Assembly: GCA_009594995.1 (NCBI GenBank)
Contig: VOPR01000004.1
Location: 98,626-162,625 of the forward strand
DNA length: 64,000 nucleotides
Reading direction: 5' to 3'
Source of the DNA: Nitrospira sp.
GTDB lineage: Bacteria; Nitrospirota; Nitrospiria; Nitrospirales; Nitrospiraceae
The notes beneath the pieces are model-generated. The model did not search any database and was not told where the DNA came from. It saw only the letters and a list, made by a program, of their open reading frames with translations. Shown one piece after another: positions 26,042 through 34,645 of this stretch (within the stretch, counting starts at the first letter, position 1; each line of letters begins with the position of its first letter). Made by a program: the position numbers and the translations under genes.

Positions 26042-27898
26042 GTGCAACGATTGAGTGAAGGGCGTGGACAGGCCCGCATCCTACCGGGACATGTCAGCGT
26101 GAGAGCGGCGGCCGTTTTGCTGACCTCGCTCCTATGTGTGACCGCCGCGTGTCAGAGCACTCCGCCGGCCCGCTCCGCTCCGCCTGTGGTTCCGACGGTC
26201 GCACCGCAGATCTCTCGCACGATGCCTCCCGCGTCTGATTCGCGCGCCTCCTATCATTTCCTGCTGGGCTATCAGGCCGAGTTGGAGCAGGAGACCGAGC
26301 AGGCCATCAAAGAGTATCAGCTGGCCCTGCAAACAGACCCCTCGTCGAATTACCTCAAGGCCCGGTTAGCGGTCCTCTACTTTACGGCCGGTGATGTACC
26401 GGCTGCGGTCAAATTTGCCGACGAAGTCGCGGATGTTCCGGGTTTAGATGCGCAGATGCTCGGCCAAATCGGGGGGATGTATGCCGCCGCAGGAAAGCCG
26501 GACAAAGCGTTACGGCTGTTCAATCGTGCCATCGAGCAGGAGCCACAACGCAGCGAGCATTTTTTTGCCAAAGGGCTGCTGTTAGCCAACCAGAAGCAAT
26601 ATGTTGAGGCCGAGGACACGATTCGTTCCGGGATTAAGGTCAGCCCGGATTCGGCAGTGGGGTACTACTACTTAGGCCGAATCGGTGTCGAGGCCAGGGA
26701 TTTCGACAAGGCGACGACGCATTTCGAACAGGCGGTGACGCTGAATCCTGCGTTTGAACCCGCCTACGTCGCTTTGGGGTCTGTCTATGAGGCCAAGCAG
26801 GACCGCGCGAAGGCGATCGATATTTATCGCCGCTACCTACAAGGCGTGAATCCGAAGAATCGAGAAATCCGGCATCATCTCATTCGCCTGCAAGTGTCGG
26901 CGAAGCAATATGACGAAGCGTTGCGGGAGTTGCAGGAAATGCTGGCGGAGGACCCCTCCGACCTCGATGCGCAGCTCCGGATGGGACTGGTGTATGGGGA
27001 GCAAAAGAATTACCCCAAGGCCATTCAGCAATTGAATCAGATCCTGACCGTGCGTCCGGCCGAGCTCAAGGTGCGCGACTATTTGGGGTATCTCTACGAA
27101 GAGACCAAGGATTATGCTCACGCGATAGAGGCGTACCGCCACAATCTCACGCTGGAGCCGTCCTATTTCGAAGGGCATTTGCATTTAGGCGTCTTGCTCT
27201 ATCGGACCAAGCAGTATCCCGAAGCGATCCAGCATCTCCGTGAGGCCAGCCGGTTGAATCCGAAGCAACCGGAAGCGCATATCGTGTTAGGGCTGTCGCA
27301 TTTTCAGGTCGAACAATATGAGCCGTCTCTCCAGGCGTTCCTGGAAGGAATTCGTCACAATCCAGACAATGCGGATCTGCATTTCAACGCCGGGACGGCG
27401 TATGACAAATTGAATCGATTTGACGATGTGGTGAAGTCCATGGAAACCACTCTCACATTGGATCCGCACCACGCCGATGCGATGAACTACCTCGGATATA
27501 GCTATGCGGAACGCGGCGTGAAGATCGAGGAAGCGATCGCGTTGACCAAGCAGGCCGTTGCGCTGAGACCGACCAACGGGTACTACGTTGACAGCTTGGC
27601 CTGGGCCTTTTTCAAAAAGGGGTTATTGGCCGAAGCCATGGCTGAAATGAAGCGTGCGGTGGCGTTGGTCGGCGATGATCCCGTGATTTATGAACATCTG
27701 GGCGAAATTCATCTGAAGCAGCAACACCTTTCGGATGGCCGAGAGGCTCTCCTGCATTCTCTCGAACTTGACCCTTCCAATGACAAGTTGATGCAGCGAT
27801 TTCGTGACCTGGGCTTGGGCGATCCTGCCAAGGAAGAACGAATCCGCCAAGCCATCCGCCGCGTCACCGAGCGTAAAGCGACGCCTCCATCTCAGTAA
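26042..27898 (+). CDS. TPR-repeat lipoprotein
   Basis: 618 residues from GTG 26042. An in-frame GTG at 26099 gives a more standard lipoprotein signal (18 residues ending VTAAC) and is a credible alternative start. After a Pro/Ala-rich linker, about fifteen tandem 34-residue TPR units fill the protein, for example YHFLLGYQAELEQETEQAI, GYYYLGRIGVEARDFDKA and AHIVLGLSHFQVEQYEPSL. The final units contain the MNYLGYSYAERGVKIEEA type seen in large bacterial TPR proteins. It is probably attached to the periplasmic face of the outer or inner membrane and scaffolds protein complexes. The partner is unknown, though the pilus genes 400 nt downstream make pilotin-like (PilF/Tgl-type) work conceivable. 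Confidence 0.85.
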   Translation: MQRLSEGRGQARILPGHVSVRAAAVLLTSLLCVTAACQSTPPARSAPPVVPTVAPQISRTMPPASDSRASYHFLLGYQAELEQETEQAIKEYQLALQTDPSSNYLKARLAVLYFTAGDVPAAVKFADEVADVPGLDAQMLGQIGGMYAAAGKPDKALRLFNRAIEQEPQRSEHFFAKGLLLANQKQYVEAEDTIRSGIKVSPDSAVGYYYLGRIGVEARDFDKATTHFEQAVTLNPAFEPAYVALGSVYEAKQDRAKAIDIYRRYLQGVNPKNREIRHHLIRLQVSAKQYDEALRELQEMLAEDPSDLDAQLRMGLVYGEQKNYPKAIQQLNQILTVRPAELKVRDYLGYLYEETKDYAHAIEAYRHNLTLEPSYFEGHLHLGVLLYRTKQYPEAIQHLREASRLNPKQPEAHIVLGLSHFQVEQYEPSLQAFLEGIRHNPDNADLHFNAGTAYDKLNRFDDVVKSMETTLTLDPHHADAMNYLGYSYAERGVKIEEAIALTKQAVALRPTNGYYVDSLAWAFFKKGLLAEAMAEMKRAVALVGDDPVIYEHLGEIHLKQQHLSDGREALLHSLELDPSNDKLMQRFRDLGLGDPAKEERIRQAIRRVTERKATPPSQ

Positions 27899-28299
27899 TT
27901 CCCTGCTTCCCCACAAGAGAACCTTGGGCCGTGCCCTCTCCGTGCGGCTTCCCGTTCGGCATTCCGCCATCTCCATTCGATCGATCCCTTTGATTGGTAG
28001 GTAGCCATCTGGGTGTCCGGGCGCGGCCGTGCCTTTTCGACGGGACAACGCGCCGTGACTGTTCGATTCAGTCAATTTTTGGCACTTTCCGCAGCGAGTT
28101 CAGCCCATGGCACTGCTCCAAAGTCATCACGGGCCGAGTGATAATCTGAAATGTCCAGCTTTCACAGCAGGTTATGAGGATGGTCAGCGGGAGCCTCTGT
28201 TGTGGCACAAGGCCTGCTTATACACGGCATGTCTTGAGCGCACGAGGTAGAGCAGATGAGCATAGAGATGGCCGTCGATGTCATGAGCGATCGAGCCCC
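27899..28299. other. Intergenic region carrying the first pilin promoter
   Basis: 401 nt between the TPR gene and the first pilin. No protein-coding frame with a ribosome-binding site or domain was seen. A frame open from 28174 into the pilin would add 42 Arg/Cys-rich residues before the prepilin leader and is rejected. The recognisable content is the sigma-54 type element at 28202-28219. Confidence 0.7.
28202..28219 (+). promoter_or_regulatory. Sigma-54 (-24/-12) promoter for first pilin
   Basis: TGGCACAAGGCCTGCT carries the invariant GG (28204-28205) and GC (28216-28217) exactly 10 nt apart. It matches the RpoN consensus TGGCAC-N5-TTGCW at nearly all positions. The predicted start is near 28229, giving a leader of about 70 nt before ATG 28300. 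Pilin genes under PilSR/RpoN control are well known in Pseudomonas, Geobacter and Myxococcus. Confidence 0.8.
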
Positions 28300-28827
28300 A
28301 TGGTGACTGTATCGAAGCAAACAGGGTTCACGCTGATCGAACTCATGGTCGTAGTGGTCATTGTGGGAGTTCTCGCTGCCTTCGCGATTCCGAACTTCCT
28401 TCGATACCGGGCGCAGGCGATGCAGGCTGAAGCACGAACCAATCTGGCAGGAATTTTTGTTGCCGAGATGTCGTTTTTTACGGAACGGAAAGAGTTTGGA
28501 AATTTTACGGATGTTGGCTTTGCCGTGACCGGGGGTGGGACGAACCGTTACACCTACCGAACGGGTCTAGGACTGGGGGCTGGGCTTGGGCCGAATGGGG
28601 GCAATCTTTGTGGCCCAGCGTCTAGCTGCGACACCATTCAGACGGAGAATCCTGCAGTGAGTGCGATCAGCTACACAGGACTCGCGGGAATTGCCACGAC
28701 CTCATCAGCGGGATTTACGGCAACTGCCGCTGCAGATCTCGATCGCGATGCCATCCATGATGGCTGGTATGTCAACGATGCCAAGCAAGGGTTGAGCGCT
28801 GCTGACCCGAACGATGTGACGAGCTGA
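28300..28827 (+). CDS. Type IV pilin, first paralogue
   Basis: 175 residues from ATG 28300, which gives a short prepilin leader. The prepilin peptidase site is [15 protein letters not shown], with Gly9 at -1, Phe10 at +1 and Glu14 at +5. The hydrophobic N-terminal helix (about 10-33, ending FAIPNF) is followed by RAQAMQAEARTNLAGIFVAE. The globular part has a Cys pair (LCGPASSC, about 106-113) and ends DGWYVNDAKQGLSAADPNDV. It differs from the second pilin chiefly in an inserted Gly/Leu-rich stretch around GLGLGAGLGPNGG. The Shine-Dalgarno is weak. The role is as major or minor subunit of a type IV pilus; which one cannot be told from the sequence. Confidence 0.92.
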   Translation: MVTVSKQTGFTLIELMVVVVIVGVLAAFAIPNFLRYRAQAMQAEARTNLAGIFVAEMSFFTERKEFGNFTDVGFAVTGGGTNRYTYRTGLGLGAGLGPNGGNLCGPASSCDTIQTENPAVSAISYTGLAGIATTSSAGFTATAAADLDRDAIHDGWYVNDAKQGLSAADPNDVTS

Positions 28828-28975
28828 GTGTGCTGTCGACGGTGGCGCCAAAACTTGTCACCTAATGACAGAAAAAGGAATCGGGCGCAGGCAGGCGACA
28901 CAGGAAGCGAATCAGTCCCAAGCATAAGTAATTGGAAGATAGACAGAATGACAAGAAACTACAGGAAGGAGGTGT

Positions 28976-28993
28976 TGGGCATAGAACCTGCTA
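28976..28993 (+). promoter_or_regulatory. Sigma-54 type promoter for second pilin
   Basis: GGGCATAGAACCTGCT has GG (28978-28979) and GC (28990-28991) exactly 10 nt apart, with GGCA and T at consensus positions. It is weaker than the first element. The predicted start near 29003 leaves a leader of about 90 nt before ATG 29093. Confidence 0.6.
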
Positions 28994-29082
28994 TTCCCAA
29001 GATCTGCAAGGCTTGAAAGAGCTGTTCACGAAGAAGAGACAGGCATGAAGAACGTGTCGGATGAAGTGGCAACAATAGGAAA

Positions 29083-29088
29083 GGGAGG
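29083..29088 (+). promoter_or_regulatory. Shine-Dalgarno that fixes the second pilin start
   Basis: GGGAGG lies 4 nt before ATG 29093 and selects a 10-residue prepilin leader. The in-frame ATG at 29045 would give an implausible 26-residue leader. Confidence 0.8.
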
Positions 29089-29092
29089 AAGT

Positions 29093-29623
29093 ATGTTGAA
29101 GCAAGTGAAGGGTCAGAAAGGTTTTACGTTGATTGAGTTGATGATCGTCGTGGCGATTATCGGTATCTTGGCGGCCATCGCCATTCCGAACTTCTTGCGC
29201 TACCAAGCCAAGTCGCGCCAGTCGGAAGCCAAGACGAACCTGGGCGCGATCTTCGTGGCGGAGACGGCCTACCTCAGCGAAAACTCGCGCTATGGAAGTT
29301 TCGCTGAGATCGGCTATGCGCTCGCCGGCACGACCAATCGGTATACGTACCGGAGCCCGGTGAATGGCGGTGCCGCAGGGTCTGGTGGAACGATTTATCC
29401 CGCGGCGAACTATGACCAGATTTCGTGCGGTGCTCCTGCGCCTTGCACGCCAGCTCTCGATAACACTGTTGTACCTTCACTTGCAAGTACAGCGGCAGGC
29501 TCAGTTGGTTTTACCGCCACGGCGGTGGCCAGCATTGACAATGACGCGACGATCGACAGCTGGCACGTGAATGATCTCAAGAATGGACTCACTACAGCTG
29601 ATATCGACGATGTGATCGGTTAA
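29093..29623 (+). CDS. pilA: Type IV pilin, second paralogue (PilA-like)
   Basis: 176 residues. The cleavage site is [21 protein letters not shown], with Gly10 at -1 and Glu15 at +5. The helix continues to [20 protein letters not shown]. The globular domain has [12 protein letters not shown], a Cys pair (SCGAPAPC, about 124-131) and the terminal [20 protein letters not shown]. The strong ribosome-binding site and canonical leader suggest that this is the abundant subunit. It shares the whole framework with the first pilin ([16 protein letters not shown] against DVGFAVTGGGTNRYTYR), so the pair arose by duplication. A strong terminator follows directly. Confidence 0.95.
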   Translation: MLKQVKGQKGFTLIELMIVVAIIGILAAIAIPNFLRYQAKSRQSEAKTNLGAIFVAETAYLSENSRYGSFAEIGYALAGTTNRYTYRSPVNGGAAGSGGTIYPAANYDQISCGAPAPCTPALDNTVVPSLASTAAGSVGFTATAVASIDNDATIDSWHVNDLKNGLTTADIDDVIG

Positions 29624-29648
29624 CGATTAGTAGTTGGGTTCTTACATC

Positions 29649-29684
29649 CGGGGGAGGAACCATGTTCCTCCCCCGTTTTAGTTT
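29649..29684 (+). terminator. Strong intrinsic terminator after the pilin genes
   Basis: A perfect 12-bp stem (29649-29660 with 29664-29675, left arm CGGGGGAGGAAC) and a 3-nt CAT loop are followed by TTTTAGTTT. It begins 26 nt after the pilin stop. Confidence 0.93.
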
Positions 29685-29811
29685 CAGCTGACGGCTCGTT
29701 CATTTGCCCCCGATTCATCTCACGCTCGACCAGCACGCTTCTCTGCCTCGTGCCAAGGACTTCAAATTCGCTTTGCCAAATCGCGGCTCTCTGATAAAGC
29801 AGGAGTAAGCG

Positions 29812-31836
29812 ATGAGCGGGCGTACGCAACAGACATCCATGAATAACCTGTTTTCCATTCCATTGGTCGTGATCGGTGCGCTTGTGATCTTCTCCCCGCT
29901 CCAGGAGGGAGGCACCACGCATGTTGCGCAGATGATCATTCGTCTGGTGATTCTCGCCTGGGCTGGCGGCGCGCTGGCGCTCAGTATTCGGAACGGGCGT
30001 CTGGCCGTGCCCGTGTTGTCGGTCAGCTACGTGGTCGCGGCGTTCCTGGCCCTCGCGCTGATCGCGACGATCTTCTCCCCCTATGCTCATCCCAGCCGGC
30101 AGTGGCTGCTGATGATCATTGGGTATGCGATGTTTTTCTATTTGCTTGTCTCTTTTGTGGACCGATGGGAGCATGTTCATACACTGACGGTGATGGTTAT
30201 CCTGATGGGAGTCGGTGAAGCTGCCTTGGCCATCTTCCAAGGCCTCGTCTGGAATGTCGTGAGACCTGCTGGCACGTTCTTTAACCCCAACTTTCTTGCC
30301 GGATACCTTGCGGTCAGTTGGGCGATACTCCTGAGTGTCGCCGTCTATGGATATCGAGGCAAGGCGGCATGGTCCCGGCCATCGCTACCGCCGATGCTTT
30401 GGTGGTTCAGCATCGCTGCATCACTATGCGGTCTGTTCCTCGCCGTACTCCTGACCCAATCGCGCGGCGGGATGATTGTGGTGCTGGTGGCCTCGGTGTT
30501 TATCCTGAGTGCACGATATGGCTGGAAGCTGGCCGGTAGTGGTCTGGTGTGTTTGGTGGTGGCCGGTCTCCTTCTTCCCACGCCGTTACGGGAACGAGTA
30601 CAGGCGGAACATCAGCAGAACCCCGTGTCGTATGCGCGCTGGCAGATGTGGCAAGGCGCGCTCACTCAAATGGCCGAGCATCCATTCGGGATAGGACTCG
30701 GACTCTATCAATACACCTATCCCCGCTATGCATTCCCGGTTGAAGGGGAGATTGCACGGTATGGCAAGGTCGCGCAGACGCCTCACAACGACTACCTTCA
30801 ACTCGGTGTCGAGATGGGAATCGGTGCGGTGATAGTCGTTGCCGTCGGTGTGTTCATGATGGGGCGAGAACTCAGGCGTGTGCTTCAGGAACGGCTGTCC
30901 CGCCGGCAACGAAGCCTGATTCTCGGCGTTGGTGGCGGCGGCCTCGCACTTCTTGCTCACGCTGCGCTCGATTCCAGTTTGCGTGAATCGGCTCTGGCGC
31001 TGTTATTCGTGCTCTGTGCCGGGCTCATCGTTGCAGCCGGACGACTCACGATCAGGGGCACGGATGTCATGCATGTCGTTGCGATTCGATCACGAGTGGC
31101 GTGGGGAATCGGTGCGGCATGTCTCGTACTGGTGGCCGGTGTGGAAGTGACTCGACTTGGTGTGGCCTGGATGGCGTTTGACGCAGCCTCACGCCGGGCG
31201 ATGGCTGGAGAGACGGCCGAGGCCATTCAGGGACTGCACACGGCCATCGCGTGGGATTCGGGAAAGTCGCTGTACCATCACGGGCTCGGCTCGGTTTATG
31301 CGAGAGCGTTTGAAACAACCCGTGAGCAGGAGCCGTTTCGACTCGCGCATGCAGAATTCAAGACTGCGATCGAATTGAATCCGTTAGACAGTCGATTGTT
31401 GGGACTTCTGGCACAACTGTATCTCTCAGCGGCACAGCCGCCAGCAGTGAGTACCGACTCCCTTGAGCAGCGGAAAGAGTGGTTGCGTGCCGCGCTACGC
31501 GTGTATGAACGCGCGCTCCAACTCGCACCCTATTCCGCTCCCTACCGTTACGAACAGGCTCGTCTGCACTGGATGCTGGGGGAGCGTGCGGAGGCCGAGC
31601 AGCAAGCAAGGGAAGCGGAGCGATTGGAGCCGAATTTTCTACCGGCCCGCGCGTTCCTTGCTCGGTTGTGGATGGATCAAGGGCACGTTGACGACGCAAA
31701 GAATGAGTTGCAGGAGATTCAATCGCGACAGGCACGATACCAACAATGGAGCAAGACCAGTATCGACCAGGCCTTCTTGAATGTGGATGTTGCACCTCTG
31801 CGTGCAGCCTTGCATGAAAGGGAAGTGGCCGGATGA
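29812..31836 (+). CDS. O-antigen-ligase-like membrane protein with TPR tail
   Basis: 674 residues. About a dozen transmembrane helices (residues about 12-430) contain a Wzy_C/WaaL/PglL-type core. The family Arg is in TQSRGGMIVVL (about 215-225) and the family His in QTPHNDYLQLGVEMGIGA (about 322-339). The C-terminal third (about 455-650) is periplasmic-type TPR sequence (SLYHHGLGSVYARAF, LQLAPYSAPYRYEQARLHWM). Such proteins transfer or polymerise lipid-linked glycans. Its place between pilins and a pilus-type ABC module suggests a pilin O-oligosaccharyltransferase, while the wzm/wzt locus downstream allows O-antigen ligation or polymerisation instead. AGGAG precedes the start. The stop overlaps the next start. 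Confidence 0.88.
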   Translation: MSGRTQQTSMNNLFSIPLVVIGALVIFSPLQEGGTTHVAQMIIRLVILAWAGGALALSIRNGRLAVPVLSVSYVVAAFLALALIATIFSPYAHPSRQWLLMIIGYAMFFYLLVSFVDRWEHVHTLTVMVILMGVGEAALAIFQGLVWNVVRPAGTFFNPNFLAGYLAVSWAILLSVAVYGYRGKAAWSRPSLPPMLWWFSIAASLCGLFLAVLLTQSRGGMIVVLVASVFILSARYGWKLAGSGLVCLVVAGLLLPTPLRERVQAEHQQNPVSYARWQMWQGALTQMAEHPFGIGLGLYQYTYPRYAFPVEGEIARYGKVAQTPHNDYLQLGVEMGIGAVIVVAVGVFMMGRELRRVLQERLSRRQRSLILGVGGGGLALLAHAALDSSLRESALALLFVLCAGLIVAAGRLTIRGTDVMHVVAIRSRVAWGIGAACLVLVAGVEVTRLGVAWMAFDAASRRAMAGETAEAIQGLHTAIAWDSGKSLYHHGLGSVYARAFETTREQEPFRLAHAEFKTAIELNPLDSRLLGLLAQLYLSAAQPPAVSTDSLEQRKEWLRAALRVYERALQLAPYSAPYRYEQARLHWMLGERAEAEQQAREAERLEPNFLPARAFLARLWMDQGHVDDAKNELQEIQSRQARYQQWSKTSIDQAFLNVDVAPLRAALHEREVAG

Positions 31837-32795
31837 TGTCCAGACCGACCACATCAACCGCGAAGCGGATCGCCGGTCAGATCCTTTGCGGAGTGATATG
31901 CCTGGTTACTGCCTCGGGACTTCTCCACGTGCTCGACCAAGAGCGAACCGCAGTAGCACGAGCCGAACAACTGGCCTACCTCCCCAAGGGGGAATACTTG
32001 AAACTGGCGGTGCTTGGGTATCGGCAGATCGTCGCCGATCTTATCTGGCTCCAGGCGGTTCAGCACATCGGCGCGAAGCGCGATACACAGCTGGGCTATA
32101 CCTGGACCTACCATGCCGTCGACGTGTTGACGGATCTGGATCCGACGTTCGTTCCGCCCTATCAGGCCACCGGGCTCTTTCTCGGCGTGTTGGTCGGACG
32201 ACACGAAGAAGGTGTGGCCATCTTGAACAAAGGCATTCGGCACAATCCAGCCGTTTGGCAACTGCCGTTCCTGGCCGGCTACATTTCTTACTATGAGCGG
32301 TGTGATCCGGCGGGGGGCGGGGTGTTTTTTCGGATGGCGGCGCGGGTGCCCGGTGCCCCTGCGTATCTCCCTCAATTGGCCGCCCGCATGACGGTGGAGA
32401 GCGGGGATACCTCCGCAGCGCTGGAGTTCCTGGATCGCTTTTCGCGAAGCGTCACGGATGAACGGGTGCGAGAGGCATTGCTTCGGCGAATGAAAGAAGT
32501 CGTACAGGAACAGGATTTGCGCTTTCTCGAAGACAGCATCAATCGCTACCGAACACGGTATGGGCAGGCTCCGGCGAAGCTGGACGATCTTCTGCTGCAT
32601 GGCATCATCACCGGACTGCCGGTGGATCCGTTGGGCGGACACTATGAAATCAACGGCCTGACCGGAGCTGTCAACGCTTCCTCAACCCGTGAGCGGATTC
32701 GCATACACGAGAAAGTGGCGTGCCGGTTGGGATCTGCGACGCAGTCCCAGACAGCGGCCGGTTCGATGGTAGCCCCGCTGCCTTCCGTACAGTGA
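31833..32795 (+). CDS. PilG-like TPR/pseudopilin-tail protein
   Basis: 320 residues. One N-terminal membrane segment (about 12-30) is followed by a helical-repeat domain with YLPKGEYLKLAVLGYRQIVA, DLIWLQAVQHIG and FVPPYQATGLFLGVL. Near the C-terminus, QAPAKLDDLLLHGIITGLPVDPLGGHYE (in parts) resembles the end of GspG-type pseudopilins, where a DPxG..Y motif is common. It overlaps the ligase stop by 4 nt and precedes an ABC ATPase and permease. The order pilin - this protein - ATPase - permease resembles pilA-pilG-pilH-pilI of Myxococcus xanthus, where the trio is needed for pilus biogenesis. The assignment rests on gene order and fold type. Confidence 0.7.
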   Translation: MMSRPTTSTAKRIAGQILCGVICLVTASGLLHVLDQERTAVARAEQLAYLPKGEYLKLAVLGYRQIVADLIWLQAVQHIGAKRDTQLGYTWTYHAVDVLTDLDPTFVPPYQATGLFLGVLVGRHEEGVAILNKGIRHNPAVWQLPFLAGYISYYERCDPAGGGVFFRMAARVPGAPAYLPQLAARMTVESGDTSAALEFLDRFSRSVTDERVREALLRRMKEVVQEQDLRFLEDSINRYRTRYGQAPAKLDDLLLHGIITGLPVDPLGGHYEINGLTGAVNASSTRERIRIHEKVACRLGSATQSQTAAGSMVAPLPSVQ

Positions 32796-32810
32796 GGATG
32801 GAGGAGTGCC

Positions 32811-33782
32811 GTGGATGATATCGTCACAGAGAATTTGACCAAATCCTACCCATCCGGTTGGCCGGGACGACCGCCGTTCGTTGCGTTGGACGGGTTGTCT
32901 CTCAATGTCGGCCGAGGGGAGATTTTCGGCTTTCTCGGACCGAATGGAGCGGGAAAGACCACCACGTTGAAAATCTTGTTGGGCCTTGTTCGTCCGACGA
33001 GCGGCAGCGCCTTCCTACTGGGGCAGCCGGCCGGTGATGTGGCCACGCGGCGGCGAATCGGCTTTCTGCCGGAGTCTCCCTATTTCTACGATTATCTCAC
33101 TGCCGAGGAGTTTCTCGGGTTTTATGGCCAATTGGCAGGCCTCGACCGCTCGGCCATCACTCAGCGAGTGACGGACCTCCTGGGCCTCGTCGGGCTTGCG
33201 GAGGCACGGACGCGGCAGTTGCGTAAATTCTCCAAAGGAATGTTGCAGCGTGTCGGCTTGGCGCAGGCGCTGATTCATGACCCTGAATTGATCATCCTGG
33301 ATGAGCCGATGACCGGCTTGGACCCGGTCGGACGCAAACAGGTACGCGACCTGATCCTGAGCCTGCGCGATTGCGGCAAGACGGTCTTTTTCAGCACGCA
33401 CATTTTGCACGACGTGGAGATGATTTGTGATCGGGTCGGCATTGTGATGAAAGGCCGTCTCGTCGCCAGCGGGCGTGTCGATGAACTCGTCCGCCAGGAT
33501 CATACGCAGTCGGTAGAGGTGGTCTGTCAACAACTCAAGGTCGACGGGAATGCCTTCATTCACTCGTTAGCTACTCGCGTATTGCAGCAAGGGCAACAGT
33601 GTCTGATCGTCCTGCCAAGCCCGGATGCGGTGGATGCGCTTGTGGGAGAGATTCGTCGGCAGGGAGGAAAACTCCTGTCAGTGACTCCTCACAAAGCGTC
33701 GTTGGAAGATCTGTTTTTTCAGGAGGCCACGCACGAGGCCTCGCGGCCGTTGCCGCATATGACTAGCGGGAGGGCGTCGTGA
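32811..33782 (+). CDS. ABC transporter ATP-binding protein, PilH-like
   Basis: 323 residues, GTG start with GGAGGAG just upstream. Walker A is GPNGAGKTTTLKI (about 44-56), the signature LRKFSKGMLQRVGLAQAL, Walker B LIILDEPMTGLDPVGRK, and the switch FFSTHILHD. A C-terminal extension of about 100 residues is typical of ABC-2 exporter ATPases. It pairs with the permease whose start overlaps its stop. By position it corresponds to PilH, the ATPase required for type IV pilus formation in Myxococcus. The transported substrate is unknown in any system. A generic ABC-2 exporter unrelated to pili remains possible. Confidence 0.85.
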   Translation: MDDIVTENLTKSYPSGWPGRPPFVALDGLSLNVGRGEIFGFLGPNGAGKTTTLKILLGLVRPTSGSAFLLGQPAGDVATRRRIGFLPESPYFYDYLTAEEFLGFYGQLAGLDRSAITQRVTDLLGLVGLAEARTRQLRKFSKGMLQRVGLAQALIHDPELIILDEPMTGLDPVGRKQVRDLILSLRDCGKTVFFSTHILHDVEMICDRVGIVMKGRLVASGRVDELVRQDHTQSVEVVCQQLKVDGNAFIHSLATRVLQQGQQCLIVLPSPDAVDALVGEIRRQGGKLLSVTPHKASLEDLFFQEATHEASRPLPHMTSGRAS

Positions 33783-34546
33783 TGGGGGCGATCGGCGTCA
33801 TTGCCTTGAATGCATTTCGCGAGAGTTTGCGCGACAAGATCCTTTACAACCTGGTGTTGTTCGCGGGTCTGCTCATCGGACTGTCCGTGTTACTGGCGGA
33901 CCTGTCGATTACTGAACATCACAAAGTGATCGCCGACATGGGGTTGGCGGCCATCAACCTGATTGGTGTCATCATCGCCGTGTTCGTCGGGATCAGTCTG
34001 GTCAATAAGGAGATCGAACGGCGCACGATCTACACCATCATGGCGAGGCCCATCAGTCGCGCTTCATTCATCATGGGCAAGTACCTCGGCTTGGCACTGA
34101 CGCTTTTCGTGAATATGGCCATCATGCTGGCTGTATTTCTTCTGACCCTCTGGCTTAACCATGTGCCGATTCAGCCGTCTCTATTTCAGGCCGTCGCATT
34201 GATCTTCGTGGAGATTCTGGTGGTGACGGCCATTGCGCTCTTTTTCTCGACCTTCACGTCGACGACGTTGAGTGCCATCTTCACGCTGGGGCTTTATGTG
34301 ATCGGTCATCTGACGGCCGACTTGCGGACCGCGGTGGCCGGAAGCGACAGCGGGCCGATCAAGGGCCTGGTGGATCTGCTCTATTATCTCTGTCCCAATC
34401 TCGAGATGCTGAATATCAAGGGCCAGGCTGCGGTGGGGATCGTGGCCGCGCCGGAGTATGTGATGCTTGCGTCGCTCTATGGGGTGATGTACGCCGGGGT
34501 TTTAATCACCGGTGCCTGCTTGGTCTTTCAGCAGAGGGATTTCTGA
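33782..34546 (+). CDS. ABC-2 type permease, PilI-like
   Basis: 254 residues from ATG 33782, which overlaps the ATPase stop by one base (TGATG). A GTG one codon earlier is equally possible. GGGAGG lies about 10 nt upstream. Six hydrophobic helices are visible, beginning near residues 20, 58, 105, 145, 170 and 230. The cytoplasmic loop RRTIYTIMARPISRASFIMGKY is the usual coupling segment of ABC-2 permeases. It forms a transporter with the preceding ATPase. By order in the locus it corresponds to Myxococcus PilI. Confidence 0.85.
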   Translation: MGAIGVIALNAFRESLRDKILYNLVLFAGLLIGLSVLLADLSITEHHKVIADMGLAAINLIGVIIAVFVGISLVNKEIERRTIYTIMARPISRASFIMGKYLGLALTLFVNMAIMLAVFLLTLWLNHVPIQPSLFQAVALIFVEILVVTAIALFFSTFTSTTLSAIFTLGLYVIGHLTADLRTAVAGSDSGPIKGLVDLLYYLCPNLEMLNIKGQAAVGIVAAPEYVMLASLYGVMYAGVLITGACLVFQQRDF

Positions 34547-34645
34547 GCACCGTCGTGATGGCTCAGCTTTCAGGGCACTCTTCGACACGAGCGACGTAAA
34601 CCCTCGTGAGTCCTGCGCGTGACGCGCTCAGCTAAAGGCTAGTTC

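Noticed and set aside
28078..28095. TTGGCAC sequence resembling another sigma-54 site
   Set aside because: The GG to GC spacing is 11 nt rather than the required 10, and no start codon follows at a suitable distance.
28174..28299. Long N-terminal extension of the first pilin
   Set aside because: It would put 42 charged and Cys-containing residues before the prepilin leader and would overlap the promoter region.
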